Positions 1 to 9,196 of a stretch of 64,000 bases of DNA are shown here, one piece after another. Origin of the DNA: Nioella ostreopsis (GTDB taxonomy: Bacteria; Pseudomonadota; Alphaproteobacteria; Rhodobacterales; Rhodobacteraceae). The notes under the pieces were generated by a model. It was not told the origin of the DNA. It made no database searches and worked only from the letters and a program-made list of their open reading frames with translations. Numbering within the stretch: position 1 is the stretch's first letter; every line of letters begins with the position of its first letter. Position numbers and translations under genes: made by a program. The stretch is taken from positions 83,332 through 147,331 of the forward strand of contig NZ_RCIQ01000011.1 in the NCBI RefSeq assembly GCF_004000255.1, read 5' to 3'.

Positions 1-635
1 TTGACAACCAAAACGGCAAGATCCCGCGCATTATGACGCGCGGCCCAGTTGGCGGCGCCCCGCATCATGGTGCGGCCAATGCCCATGCGGCGGGCCTCTG
101 GTAACACTTCCAGCGCGTGCAGCATGGCGGTGCCATTGTGGATGGCGACGAAGGCGGTGGCGACCGGGTGGTCGTTGTGCCGACCCAGAAGCGCGGTCTT
201 GGGGCCTGCGGCGCGGTCCATCACGGCCATCCGCGCAGGGCCGATGCCACCCTCGGCCCAGATCTCGGTCTGGACGGCAAGAGGCGGCCAGCAAGGAATT
301 GCAGCCAGCCGGTGCAGGTCGGCGGTAAGCGTCTCGACGGGGGCAACAAGGAAATCGACCGGGTCGATGATCTCATAGCCCATTTCGGCCAGAACAGTGT
401 CTAACGCGGCGTCTTCGGGCCTGATCTGAAACAGCAGGTCCTGCCCCATATCGCGGCAGGCCTGTTCGGCTTGCGCGATGTCCTCGGGGCGCCAATCGCC
501 CTCTGCCGTGACAGACGACACCCGCTTGCCCGCGCCCTGCCCGTCACGCACCAGCCAGGGGCCGATACGAGTGATCGAGGCCGCGGGCCATGTGGCCTCG
601 CAGATGTCGAAAAGCCCTGTGTTAGTGACTGTCAT
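1..635 (-). CDS. GNAT family N-acetyltransferase (3' end cut by window)
   Basis: The reading frame runs leftward from an ATG at 635 and leaves the window at base 1 without a stop, so the C-terminus is missing. The protein has about 211 visible residues. The last third carries the acetyl-CoA binding signature of the GNAT fold: a short beta strand with ALEVLPEARRMGIGR, then an alanine-rich helix (MMRGAANWAARHNA) and a closing hydrophobic strand. The family transfers acetyl from acetyl-CoA to an amine; the substrate cannot be read from sequence. Its ATG overlaps the TGA of the upstream molybdopterin-binding gene by 4 bases, so the two are probably translationally coupled. Confidence 0.8.
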   Translation of the reverse strand, partial: MTVTNTGLFDICEATWPAASITRIGPWLVRDGQGAGKRVSSVTAEGDWRPEDIAQAEQACRDMGQDLLFQIRPEDAALDTVLAEMGYEIIDPVDFLVAPVETLTADLHRLAAIPCWPPLAVQTEIWAEGGIGPARMAVMDRAAGPKTALLGRHNDHPVATAFVAIHNGTAMLHALEVLPEARRMGIGRTMMRGAANWAARHNARDLAVLVV

Positions 636-1360
636 GGTGTTTCCGGGAAGAGATGCACAAGCGCCGTGATCACCTTGTCGATCTGCGGCCCATCGGTGCC
701 GCGCACGACGATGTTGGACCCATAAACGCCGTTCTGGATGTAGGGGTAGGACCCGATGGAGACCTCCGGGTTCTCCTCCGCCAGTTTGGTCAGCGGCCCG
801 GCGATCTCTCCCTCGCCCCGCTCGATCCGGATGGTCTGTGACAGCAGCGGCGCACCCCCGGTCAGCGTCGGCAGGATCGAGGCGACCATCGCCTCAAACA
901 CCGAAGGCACGCCCGCCATCACATGCACATTGCGCAGGGTGAAACCGGGGGCAACAGACACGGGGTTTTCGATCAGCGTCGCGCCATCGGGAATGCGCGC
1001 CATGCGCAGGCGGGCCTCGTTCAGCTCCTGCCCGGACCGGTCGTAATGGGCCTGCAACAGCGCGCGGGCATCGTCGCGGATGCTGATCTTTGTATCGAAG
1101 GCGGCGGCCACAGCCTCGGCGGTGATGTCGTCATGGGTGGGACCGATGCCGCCAGACGTGAAAACATGGTCATAGGCGGCGGACAGGGCCTGCACGGCGG
1201 CAACAATGCCGTCATGCGTATCGGCCACGACTCGCACTTCGGTCAGGTCGATACCGTGGCTGGTCAGTTGCTGCGCCAGATGGTGCATGTTCGAATCGCG
1301 GGTGCGGCCCGAGAGGATCTCGTCTCCGATCACCAGCATGGCGGCGGTTGGGTTGGGCAT
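632..1360 (-). CDS. Molybdopterin-binding domain protein (CinA N-terminal type, stand-alone)
   Basis: This 242-residue protein begins with MLVIGDEILSGRTRDSN and has TSGGIGPTHDDIT near residue 70, which are the hallmarks of the MoCF/CinA molybdopterin-binding fold. Full CinA (about 415 residues) adds a C-terminal nicotinamide-nucleotide amidase domain, which is absent here. The family role of the stand-alone form is unsettled; some CinA N-terminal domains act as ADP-ribose or FAD pyrophosphatases. It is the first gene of a two-gene unit with the downstream GNAT gene (4-base ATGA overlap) and is divergent from sfsA with only 46 bases between the starts. Confidence 0.85.
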   Translation of the reverse strand: MPNPTAAMLVIGDEILSGRTRDSNMHHLAQQLTSHGIDLTEVRVVADTHDGIVAAVQALSAAYDHVFTSGGIGPTHDDITAEAVAAAFDTKISIRDDARALLQAHYDRSGQELNEARLRMARIPDGATLIENPVSVAPGFTLRNVHVMAGVPSVFEAMVASILPTLTGGAPLLSQTIRIERGEGEIAGPLTKLAEENPEVSIGSYPYIQNGVYGSNIVVRGTDGPQIDKVITALVHLFPETP

Positions 1361-1406
1361 GAGCGTGTTCCTTGCCTCTTGTTTGGCTCAGGTATAGGCC
1401 CGCACC

Positions 1407-2114
1407 ATGCGCTTTCAAACCCCTCTCATCCCCGCCCGGCTGATCCGTCGCTACAAACGCTTTCTGGCCGATTGCCGGTTGGAGGATGGACGCGAGATCA
1501 CCGCCCATTGCGCCAATCCCGGCTCCATGATGGGGCTGGCGGATCCGGGGAGCCTTGTGTGGCTGGAACCCAATGATGACCCGAAGAAGAAGCTGAAATT
1601 CGGCTGGCGGCTGGTGGATCATGAAAACGGCCATTTCACCGGGGTCGATACCAGCCTGCCCAACCGGATGCTGCGCGCCGCGTTGGAGGCCGGGGAGGTT
1701 TCGGGGCTGGAAGGCTATGAAACCGTGCGCCCGGAGGTGAAGTACGGCGAAGCGAGCCGCATCGACTTCCTGCTGCAAGGCGCAGGTTGTCCCGATGCCT
1801 ATGTGGAGGTGAAGTCGGTGACGCTGTCCCGCCAGCCCGGCCTGGCGGAGTTCCCCGACAGCAAGACCGCGCGCGGCGCGAAGCACCTGGCAGAGCTGTC
1901 CGCGATGGTGCGCGAAGGCCACCGCGCCGTGATGCTCTACCTGATCCAGCGCACGGATTGTGAGGCATTCACCCTTGCCAGTGACATCGACCCCACCTAC
2001 GCCGCCGCCTACACCGAGGCGCGCAAGGCGGGGGTTGAAACGCTGTGCTTCGATTGCCGGATCACGCCAGATGGCGTATGGCTTGGCGGCCAAAAATGGG
2101 TCGAAATCCCATAA
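1407..2114 (+). CDS. sfsA: DNA/RNA nuclease-like SfsA family protein
   Basis: The 235-residue product has the usual SfsA length and layout. There is an N-terminal OB-like part with the RRYKRFLADC and HCANPGSM segments, then a PD-(D/E)XK-like nuclease core (RIDFLL around residue 119 and EVKSVTL around residue 135). SfsA was named from sugar fermentation stimulation in E. coli, where it binds DNA; the nuclease fold is inferred from family structure work. It is monocistronic, shares a short promoter region with the divergent molybdopterin-binding gene, and runs convergently toward the LysR gene at 2139. Confidence 0.9.
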   Translation: MRFQTPLIPARLIRRYKRFLADCRLEDGREITAHCANPGSMMGLADPGSLVWLEPNDDPKKKLKFGWRLVDHENGHFTGVDTSLPNRMLRAALEAGEVSGLEGYETVRPEVKYGEASRIDFLLQGAGCPDAYVEVKSVTLSRQPGLAEFPDSKTARGAKHLAELSAMVREGHRAVMLYLIQRTDCEAFTLASDIDPTYAAAYTEARKAGVETLCFDCRITPDGVWLGGQKWVEIP

Positions 2115-2138
2115 ACAGGGTCGATTCCAGTGCCATTC

Positions 2139-3023
2139 TCACTCTGACAGACTGTCCGCGATGTGATCGAACACAAGCCTGATCCGACGGCTGGTCCGCA
2201 GTTCCCTGTGTGTCACCAGCCATGTCGGAATGGTGAACGGGTCCAGATCGGTCAAAACAGGCTCTAAATCAGGGAATTTCCCTGCGATACGATCCGGCAG
2301 GATCACCATCCCAAGGCCGTTTCGGGCCATTTCCAAAGCCACAAACTGCGAAGAGGCGCTAAGGCGGAAATTTGCCCTGGTCAGGTCAAGCCCGGCGGGC
2401 AGCAGATAGCCCAACATCCGGTCGACCTCGACATAGCTGATGATCTGGTGGTCACCTAGTCCACCTGCCTCAGGCTTGCCGTTGGCTTCGACATAGGCGT
2501 GGCTGGCATAGAAGCGCAGCGTCTCATCCCTCAGGCGCCGCGCGATCAGGTTGGGCTGCTCCGGGCGGGCGTGGCGGATCGCAATATCGGCCTCGCGCCG
2601 CAAGAGATCCTGCAGACCGTTGTCCGCCATGATGTCGATGTCCAGCAGCGGCGCCTGACGTATCAAACTGGCGATGAGAGGCGGCAAGAGGAAGGCTGCC
2701 GTCAGCTCTGATGCGGTGACTCGGACAAGACCCTGAACGGATTGCGACTGACCTGATGCGGAAAGAGAGAGCAGGTTTGCCCCGCTTGCCATGGCTCGGA
2801 CATGGTCCAGAAGGCTCTCCCCTGCTTCAGTCAGCGTGACAGAGCGACCGGTCCGTTCAAAAAGCGTGACGTTCAACGCCTGCTCCAGCCCGGCGATCTG
2901 GCGGCTGACGGTCGGCTGCGTTTGCCCAAGGGCGCGGGCAGCTGCGGAAAGTGAACCTTCCTCGGCAACTTTCAAGAAGGTCCGGGCATGGTTCCAGTCG
3001 AAGGTGATCATAGGGTCAGTCAT
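2139..3023 (-). CDS. LysR family transcriptional regulator
   Basis: The 294-residue protein has a typical LysR winged helix-turn-helix at residues about 10-65 (FLKVAEEGSLSAAARALGQ, then TVSRQIAGLE) and a periplasmic-binding-like effector domain from about residue 92. It resembles the large single-gene regulator group that controls a divergently transcribed oxidoreductase. The neighbour at 3138 is such a gene, transcribed away from it across 114 bases of AT-rich DNA. I infer that this protein controls the 3138 gene and itself. The effector is unknown. Confidence 0.9.
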   Translation of the reverse strand: MTDPMITFDWNHARTFLKVAEEGSLSAAARALGQTQPTVSRQIAGLEQALNVTLFERTGRSVTLTEAGESLLDHVRAMASGANLLSLSASGQSQSVQGLVRVTASELTAAFLLPPLIASLIRQAPLLDIDIMADNGLQDLLRREADIAIRHARPEQPNLIARRLRDETLRFYASHAYVEANGKPEAGGLGDHQIISYVEVDRMLGYLLPAGLDLTRANFRLSASSQFVALEMARNGLGMVILPDRIAGKFPDLEPVLTDLDPFTIPTWLVTHRELRTSRRIRLVFDHIADSLSE

Positions 3024-3137
3024 TGATTTTCGTATACCAAGCCAACAGATTTTCGCAATTTATAGTTGAATTTTGCATGTCTAAAAGCCTGCCAAGTCAA
3101 GGGCCAGGCGGCCCGCCATCAACGCAGGAACTCCTTC

Positions 3138-3767
3138 ATGAACTTAGTCGTCCTGGGTGCCAACGGGCGCACCGGAACCCATGTGCTTCGCCTTGCCCTC
3201 GAAAGAGGGGAGACCGTGACCGCCGTCGTCCGGTCAGAGGCAAAACGCCCGAAGCTTCAGCACAAGAGATTGCGCGTCGTTGTCGGCGACCCTTGCGACC
3301 CCGCCTTTCTGGCGGATGCGTTTCGCGGGCAGGATGCCGTGATCTCCACGCTTGGCGGACGCATGCCCACCAAACGCGCGACGTCGGTCTACCCGGATTC
3401 GGCGGATGCAATTGTTCAGGCGGCGTGGGAAAGCGGTTTGAAACGGGTTGTGGTCACATCCACCGCGCTTCTCTTTCCCGCGCGTCGGTGGCGTGATGCC
3501 ATGCTGGCCGCCCTCGTCGGAAACGTGGTGAAAAGCGCCACTCGGATGGAGCGCAGTCTGGCAGCGTCCAACCTGAACGTGACGGTCGCACGCTGCGGAT
3601 TCCTGACCGATGACGAACACGCCACCTACCGCGCGCTAGAGGATACTCTGCCCGTCAACGGATCTTCCGTGTCCCGCGCGGCCCTTGCCACCTTTTTGAT
3701 CCACACCGTGCTGCGACAGGGATCGGGGTATCGGGTCTACGGCGTGTCGTCGCTGCCGAAGGAATAG
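3138..3767 (+). CDS. NAD(P)-binding NmrA/SDR-like oxidoreductase
   Basis: The 209-residue product starts with a Rossmann nucleotide-binding strand, VVLGANGRTGTHVLRLAL, of the atypical SDR type (GxxGxxG variant). HDR-like spacing and the STLGG and VVVTSTALLF segments match NAD(P)H-binding proteins of the NmrA/BVR-B group. It is shorter than classical SDRs and lacks a clear YxxxK pair. I chose the ATG at 3138 because the Rossmann strand begins directly after it and GCAGGAA precedes it; an upstream in-frame ATG at 3066 adds a tail with no resemblance to the family. It is divergent from the LysR gene and probably its target. Confidence 0.8.
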   Translation: MNLVVLGANGRTGTHVLRLALERGETVTAVVRSEAKRPKLQHKRLRVVVGDPCDPAFLADAFRGQDAVISTLGGRMPTKRATSVYPDSADAIVQAAWESGLKRVVVTSTALLFPARRWRDAMLAALVGNVVKSATRMERSLAASNLNVTVARCGFLTDDEHATYRALEDTLPVNGSSVSRAALATFLIHTVLRQGSGYRVYGVSSLPKE

Positions 3768-3873
3768 ACCCGGAGAGGTCCTGCGGGTTGAGTGCCCACT
3801 GAAGCGCCTCTATTGCTCAGTTGACTCTGTTTTAATGCAGGTGGCAGTCTCACGAAATCAGCTCGGAGGGCGG

Positions 3874-4614
3874 ATGCGGTTTCTGTCGATAGTCATTCTG
3901 GGGATTGTTCTGCCGGGCATCGCTTTGGCTCAGGCAGGGCTTGGGCGACTTGATCACAACGGGATCAACCAACTTCGCCCGGCAATGCAAAGTGCGATCG
4001 TGCCACCCGGTGCATCGGAAGCCTGGCATTTCATCTTGCCGGGGGGATCATGCGAGCGGGAAGATTGCCGGTCTGACCGGGAACGAACCCAGATGATCCA
4101 GAGCCGACCGGATAACAACGCGGGCGAGGCCTATCGCTACACATTCTCGTTTTATCTTCCGGACGATTTTCCCGATGTGACACCTGCGAACACCATGCTG
4201 TGGGAGGTAAAACCGTTCGGACCGGGCAAGCCGTCGATTGCCGTGGAAATCGTTGACGGTCACCTGCAGTTCACGATGTCGAACCCGGGTATCTCACAGA
4301 CCGACCTGATGAATCCTGAACGCCCTTCGATCATGCAACACATGGGCTCCATCCCCCGTGGACGATGGACTGATGTTATGATTGATGTACGCTGGTCATC
4401 CGGAGAAGACGGTATCTTGCGCGTCTACCAGAACGGTCGGTTGATCGTTAACCACACTGGCCCAAACATGGAAGCTGGGGTTCAAAGACAAGCGGTGATG
4501 TTTGGGCTGTATCGAAGCTTCATCAGCCGGTTCACCATCCGCACCGGTCAGCCGCAAGCTCCGACCCAAGAAGCATATTTCGCGAACGTCGTTCGGCAGC
4601 GGATCAGTTTTTGA
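3874..4614 (+). CDS. Secreted heparin-lyase-I-like (polysaccharide lyase) protein
   Basis: The product has 246 residues. An ATG at 3874 with GGAGGG 4-10 bases upstream gives a clean signal peptide (MRFLSIVILGIVLPGIALAQA). The mature part looks like the concanavalin-type jelly roll of the heparin lyase I / PL7-PL20 group: the SDRERTQM, YRYTFSFYLP and LWEVKPF segments and the later GRWTDVMIDVRWS followed by DGILRVYQNGRL are typical of that family. The likely place of action is periplasm or outside the cell, on an acidic polysaccharide. No other polysaccharide genes are near, so the substrate is open. An upstream in-frame ATG at 3835 would spoil the signal peptide. Confidence 0.65.
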   Translation: MRFLSIVILGIVLPGIALAQAGLGRLDHNGINQLRPAMQSAIVPPGASEAWHFILPGGSCEREDCRSDRERTQMIQSRPDNNAGEAYRYTFSFYLPDDFPDVTPANTMLWEVKPFGPGKPSIAVEIVDGHLQFTMSNPGISQTDLMNPERPSIMQHMGSIPRGRWTDVMIDVRWSSGEDGILRVYQNGRLIVNHTGPNMEAGVQRQAVMFGLYRSFISRFTIRTGQPQAPTQEAYFANVVRQRISF

Positions 4615-4666
4615 ATAAAAGGCGAGGCAAAAGTCTCGGTCGGATGCAGGACACCGGCATTTCCCC

Positions 4667-5521
4667 TTATTCAGAGACTTGAATCAGCGTCTGGGTCGGG
4701 AACGGGATGTCGATCCCGGCCTTATCCAGCGCCTCTTTCACCTGCCGCTTCATGTCGGCCTCGAAGGAAAACTTGTCCGACGAGGCGCACCAGACCCTCA
4801 CCAGGAAATCCACGGAACTGTCACCGAGATTGTTGACCTGGCAGAACGGCTCCGGCTCTGGCAAGGCGCGCGGGTCGGACAGGATCGTGTCGCGGATCAC
4901 TTTCTCGGCCGTGGCAAGGTTCGATCCGTAGGACACACCGAAGGTCCATTCCGCCCGGCGCGTATCATAGACCGAATAGTTGGTAATCACGCTGCCCCAG
5001 ACGCTCGCGTTCGGCACAATCACCTGCACGTTGTCCAGTGTCGCAAGCTCCGTCGTGTTCAGCGAAATGTCCTTCACAGTGCCAGAAACCCCCGCAACAG
5101 AGACGAAATCACCCAATTTGATCGGCCGGAACAGGATGATCATCACCCCCGCCGCGACGTTGGACAGCGTACCTTGCAGCGCCAGGCCAATCGCCAGACC
5201 GGCGGCACCGATGGCGGCGACAAGCGAGGTCGTCTGAACCCCGAACGTGTTCAGCACCACCACAAGCACCAAGATCAGCACCGCATAGCGCGCCAGGTTA
5301 CCGAGGAAGGTGAACAGCGTGTCGTCCAGTTCCTCCCGCGCCAGCGCAATTGAGACGATCTTGCGCCGCACCCACCCGCCGATCACGAAGGCGGCAAACA
5401 GCAGCAGGATCGCGGCCAGAACGCTGCCAACCACCTGCGCCAGATATTCCAGCGTCAGAACATCGCCAAGCGTCTGCCCGCCCGCGATATCCAATGTCAT
5501 CAGATTGCTTAGCGCTTCCAT
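4667..5521 (-). CDS. Small-conductance mechanosensitive channel, MscS family
   Basis: This is a 284-residue inner-membrane protein of near minimal MscS length. Three hydrophobic segments are visible: residues about 29-52, 75-95 and 100-140. The last contains the Gly/Ala-rich pore helix AAIGAAGLAIGLALQG that lines the MscS gate, followed by the beta domain (LGDFVSVAG, VIVPNASVWGSVITNYS) and the alpha-beta vestibule. Such channels open under membrane tension during osmotic downshock. The gene stands alone, divergent from map. Confidence 0.93.
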   Translation of the reverse strand: MEALSNLMTLDIAGGQTLGDVLTLEYLAQVVGSVLAAILLLFAAFVIGGWVRRKIVSIALAREELDDTLFTFLGNLARYAVLILVLVVVLNTFGVQTTSLVAAIGAAGLAIGLALQGTLSNVAAGVMIILFRPIKLGDFVSVAGVSGTVKDISLNTTELATLDNVQVIVPNASVWGSVITNYSVYDTRRAEWTFGVSYGSNLATAEKVIRDTILSDPRALPEPEPFCQVNNLGDSSVDFLVRVWCASSDKFSFEADMKRQVKEALDKAGIDIPFPTQTLIQVSE

Positions 5522-5656
5522 CTACACATGCTCCTGTTGCCTGTCGCTTTGCCCATGGCTAGCGCAAAGCGGCGCGGGCGGCAAATCGCTCCGCCCTCTG
5601 GCATCCGGGCGCATCCTGCCCTAGGTTGCAGCCCGAAAAGGCCAAGGAGCGCTACG

Positions 5657-6466
5657 TTGGACAAGTTCGAAGGCCGTCTGACCCGGGACGGCATCCGCAT
5701 TCACAACCCCTCTGACTTTGCCGGCATGCACAAGGCCGGCGCATTGGCGGCGCGCATCCTCGATGACATCGCCGGGATGGTCGAACCGGGCCAGACGACG
5801 GAAGCGATCGACGCCGAGATCGAGCGGATGGTGAATGACGCGGGCGCCAAGTCTGCCACGATTGGCTACAAGGGCTATCAGCACGCCAGCTGCATTTCGG
5901 TCAATCACGTGGTCTGCCACGGCATTCCCGGCCCCAAGACGCTGAAGAACGGCGATATCCTGAATATCGACGTGACGGTGATCGTCGATGGCTGGTTCGG
6001 CGACACCAGCCGGATGTATGTGGCGGGCAGCCTCAGCCGCAAATCGGAGCGGTTGATTCAGATCACCCATGACGCCCTGTTCAAAGGGATCGAGGCGGTC
6101 AAGCCCGGCAACACCTTCGGCGATATCGGCCATGCGATTCAAAGTTTTGTCGAAAGCCACCGCATGTCCGTTGTGCGCGATTTCTGCGGGCACGGGCTGG
6201 GGCAGGTGTTCCACGCGCCACCCAATGTGCTGCATTACGGTCGCCCCGGAACCGGCCCCACGCTGGAAGAGGGCATGTTCTTCACCATCGAGCCCATGGT
6301 GAACCTCGGCCGCCCCGAAACCAAGGTTCTGGCCGATGACTGGACCGCCGTGACCCGAGACAAGTCACTGAGCGCGCAGTTCGAACATTCCATCGGCGTG
6401 ACGGCGGATGGGTTCGACATCTTCACGCTGTCCCCCGGCGGCAAATTCCACCCGACCTGGGGTTAA
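5657..6466 (+). CDS. map: Type I methionine aminopeptidase
   Basis: The product has 269 residues and removes the N-terminal methionine of nascent proteins. All five metal ligands of the pita-bread fold are in place: Asp in NIDVTVIVDGW, Asp in FGDTSRM, His in GHGLGQVFH, Glu in FTIEPMVN and Glu in FEHSIGV. I chose a TTG start at 5657 because AAGGAG sits 7 bases upstream and the family N-terminus begins there. The upstream ATG at 5528 would add 43 residues unlike any MetAP. The 222 bases after it, up to 6688, hold no convincing gene or terminator. Confidence 0.93.
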   Translation: MDKFEGRLTRDGIRIHNPSDFAGMHKAGALAARILDDIAGMVEPGQTTEAIDAEIERMVNDAGAKSATIGYKGYQHASCISVNHVVCHGIPGPKTLKNGDILNIDVTVIVDGWFGDTSRMYVAGSLSRKSERLIQITHDALFKGIEAVKPGNTFGDIGHAIQSFVESHRMSVVRDFCGHGLGQVFHAPPNVLHYGRPGTGPTLEEGMFFTIEPMVNLGRPETKVLADDWTAVTRDKSLSAQFEHSIGVTADGFDIFTLSPGGKFHPTWG

Positions 6467-6688
6467 GCACTACGTCAAAGGCCGGATATTCCAGTTAACC
6501 GTTCTGCCCTGACGGATCGGGCAAGCAGCGTCCTGCACGCCTTTAAAACCGGTACGCCATCACTGACCCGATCGCTACACAGCAAATCCGAAGTCCCCGA
6601 AGACAACAAAAACCCTTGAACCATCGCCACCCACTTGGCCAATAGAGTGTACTGCGCCGCAAAAGGCGTGTGATGTCTTGGGGGGGAC

Positions 6689-7510
6689 ATGGTCATGAAG
6701 AAGCAAAGCACGCTGGACCTGGAGTTCATGGCGCTATTGTCCGAGGTCATGTTTGGGCACGGCTTTGCCCATTATGGCTATTTCGAAGGCGGCAAAGCCC
6801 CGGATCTTACAGGGCAGGCCCTCAGCAACGCGCAACAGGCCTATTTCGACAAACTGGCCGATGCGATCCCCGACGGCGTGAAGACGATCTTCGAGATCGG
6901 CTCTGGCACGGGCGCAAACGCTCTGGCGCTGATCGACCGAGGCTATGACATGACGCTGCTGTCGCCCTCCGTGCAGATGAACCAGATGGCACGCGAGAAG
7001 CTGCCCGCCGGCACCGAGGTGATCGACGCGACCCTTGAGGAATTCGAGCGCGACGACATGTTCGACATATGCCTCTACGCGGAAAGCTTTCACTACATCG
7101 ACATGACCTCTGCGCTGGCCAAAACCGAACGCCACGCGCGCGAGGGGTTTGTCCTCTTCGACTACTTCCGCCGCGAAACGCACCGTGAAACCGACCGAAC
7201 CCATTCGACCCATGCCGAATTTCTGGCAGCACTGGTGGCGCAGGGCGCGTTCGAAGTGGTCTCGGACGAGGACGTGACGGCAGAGATCGCGCCCACATTC
7301 GAGATCATGAACTACGTTCAGACCGAAAAGCTCGCGCCGTTTCTGGAACGTTTCCGGGGTGAACTCGCCCGCGAAAAACCATGGCGCTCCTGGGTGTTGG
7401 AAAAATTCGCGGGAAAGAAGCTGAATCGCCTGGCGACACCCTCCAAACGCCCGGGCTTCTTCGAAGAGCAGAACGAGTATCACCTGATGGTGATGAAGCG
7501 GCGGAACTGA
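6689..7510 (+). CDS. Class I SAM-dependent methyltransferase
   Basis: The product has 273 residues. Motif I for S-adenosylmethionine binding is seen as IFEIGSGTGANAL at residues about 68-80, followed by the acidic region after strand beta 2. Motif IV-like FDICLYAESFHYID lies near residue 130. The N-terminus (FGHGFAHYGYFEG) resembles the sarcosine/glycine and small-molecule methyltransferases, but the substrate is not recognisable. It is flanked by map and an unknown secreted protein gene and has no obvious operon partners. Confidence 0.8.
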   Translation: MVMKKQSTLDLEFMALLSEVMFGHGFAHYGYFEGGKAPDLTGQALSNAQQAYFDKLADAIPDGVKTIFEIGSGTGANALALIDRGYDMTLLSPSVQMNQMAREKLPAGTEVIDATLEEFERDDMFDICLYAESFHYIDMTSALAKTERHAREGFVLFDYFRRETHRETDRTHSTHAEFLAALVAQGAFEVVSDEDVTAEIAPTFEIMNYVQTEKLAPFLERFRGELAREKPWRSWVLEKFAGKKLNRLATPSKRPGFFEEQNEYHLMVMKRRN

Positions 7511-7671
7511 TCAGGGTAATGCGCCCAAGATGTGCGAAGGACGGCGGGGAAGCGTCCTTGCAGCTGATGGCGACAGCTTCGGGACGACCCTTCCATACCC
7601 GGAAAGCGTCACCGGTTTGACCCCTGGCCTCAATACTCCTACGGTCGCCGGATCAACGCGAAAGGGGCGAC

Positions 7672-8349
7672 ATGCGGATTTTCGTGGCATTCATTCTGGC
7701 AATCTCTGGCCTGGCAGGCAGTGCCTCGGCTCAGGTGTCCGGCAGCGTAGAATTCAACCTGTTCAACCTTCAGGACGCCACGACAAACCGGGTGTTCCTG
7801 TTCGATGACGGCTATGCGCAGCAATTCGGTATCGAGGTGCCCGCGCCCTTTTCGCTGTCGGTCCCGAACCAGGACCAGGTAGAGCTGATCGCAGAGGGCC
7901 AGCCCGACGGCGGGGCCTTCGTGAGATTGACCTTCGCCACCGGAGAGCCACGCCAGTTCGTCGAGAACATACAGGTGGTGACGGCCACCATTCCCATGGC
8001 GGAAGAGGCCGAAAGCCCGCAGGACCTGCGCCTGCAATTGTCGGCCAACCTGCTGCAAGAGCAGGTCTTTCCCGTTGCCGTGGAGGGCTTTGAAGATGCC
8101 GAGATCCTCGCCATCGAGGTGTTCGAGTTCGAGGGCCATATGGGCGTGCATCTGGTCGGGCGCTACACCGACCCGGCCATCGGCCCGATGCTGTTGCGCC
8201 TGACCGCCCATCCCAACCCCGACAGTCCCGCAAGCTATCTGACGGTGTCCAATATCAACCTCTCGCTGGTGCCCGTGACCGACGGAGACACCCTGCGCCG
8301 CAGCCTGTCCAGCCGGGTGGCCAACGGGCTGACCTACCTGCCGGAGTAA
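7672..8349 (+). CDS. Hypothetical exported protein
   Basis: I do not recognise this 225-residue protein. It has a convincing signal peptide, MRIFVAFILAISGLAGSASA, cut before QVSGS. The mature part is acidic and rich in beta-prone stretches, has no cysteines that would form a metal site, and shows no known motif. The gene lies 35 bases ahead of radC on the same strand and may share its transcript. It is probably periplasmic. ATG at 7672 follows a GAAAGGGGCGAC purine stretch. Confidence 0.7.
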   Translation: MRIFVAFILAISGLAGSASAQVSGSVEFNLFNLQDATTNRVFLFDDGYAQQFGIEVPAPFSLSVPNQDQVELIAEGQPDGGAFVRLTFATGEPRQFVENIQVVTATIPMAEEAESPQDLRLQLSANLLQEQVFPVAVEGFEDAEILAIEVFEFEGHMGVHLVGRYTDPAIGPMLLRLTAHPNPDSPASYLTVSNINLSLVPVTDGDTLRRSLSSRVANGLTYLPE

Positions 8350-8384
8350 CGCGCCGTTAACCATTCTGGGCGAATCCTCGGGGC

Positions 8385-9161
8385 ATGACCCGTAGACAAA
8401 CCCGATTCGAGGAACAGCGCCTGCCCGGTTTCGAATTCGATCCGGGGGCCGGGTCCACGCCGGGTGTCCCGCACCTTGATCGACTTGTCGAAGATCATCG
8501 CAAATTCCACCGCCAACGCTTGCGCCAACGATTCACAAAGGGCGGCGCGGCGGCTGTACCGGACTACGAACTGCTGGAAATGCTGCTCTATCGCGCCATC
8601 CGGCGCGGGGATACCAAACCTCTGGCCAAACGGCTGCTGGCCGCCTTCGGCGATCTCAACCATGTGCTGGCCGCCCCGCCCGCGCGGTTGAAAGAGATCA
8701 ATGGCGTGGGCGATGCCGTGGTGTTCGAGCTGAAGCTTATCGAGGCCATCGGTCATCGCATGGCGCGCGCCAAGGTCATCAACAAGCCGCTGCTGTCCTC
8801 ATGGGATGCGCTGCTGGACTATTGCCAGTCGGCAATGGCGCATCGGGACCTGGAACAGTTTCGCATTCTCTTCCTCGACCGAAAGAACGTACTGATCGCC
8901 GATGAGGCACAACAGACCGGCACGGTGGACCATGTGCCGGTCTACCCGCGGGAAGTGGTGAAACGCGCGCTGGAACTGAATGCCTCGGCGCTGATCCTCG
9001 TCCACAACCATCCGTCCGGCGACCCGACGCCGAGCCAGGCCGATCTGGACATGACCAATGCCATTCGCGATGCCGCTGAAGTGCTGAATATCGTGATCCA
9101 CGATCATCTGATCATCGGCAAATCGGCAACCCTCAGCTTCCGCACGGAAGGATACCTGTAA
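8385..9161 (+). CDS. radC: RadC family protein (JAMM/MPN+ domain)
   Basis: The product has 258 residues. The N-terminal half carries a helix-hairpin-helix-like segment ([17 protein letters not shown], about residues 102-118). The C-terminal half is the RadC JAB domain with an intact JAMM metal motif: His207, His209, Ser217 and Asp220 in [14 protein letters not shown]. The family was once linked to DNA repair in E. coli, but that assignment has been withdrawn, so the real role is unknown. It follows the exported-protein gene by 35 bases and is convergent with msrA. Confidence 0.93.
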   Translation: MTRRQTRFEEQRLPGFEFDPGAGSTPGVPHLDRLVEDHRKFHRQRLRQRFTKGGAAAVPDYELLEMLLYRAIRRGDTKPLAKRLLAAFGDLNHVLAAPPARLKEINGVGDAVVFELKLIEAIGHRMARAKVINKPLLSSWDALLDYCQSAMAHRDLEQFRILFLDRKNVLIADEAQQTGTVDHVPVYPREVVKRALELNASALILVHNHPSGDPTPSQADLDMTNAIRDAAEVLNIVIHDHLIIGKSATLSFRTEGYL

Positions 9162-9196
9162 TCGCCCTGACGGCGTGCCTGACCAAGCGCGGATTT

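Noticed and set aside
6475..6750. A 91-codon minus-strand frame between map and the methyltransferase gene
   Set aside because: No ribosome binding site, no family likeness, and it overlaps the start of the methyltransferase gene.
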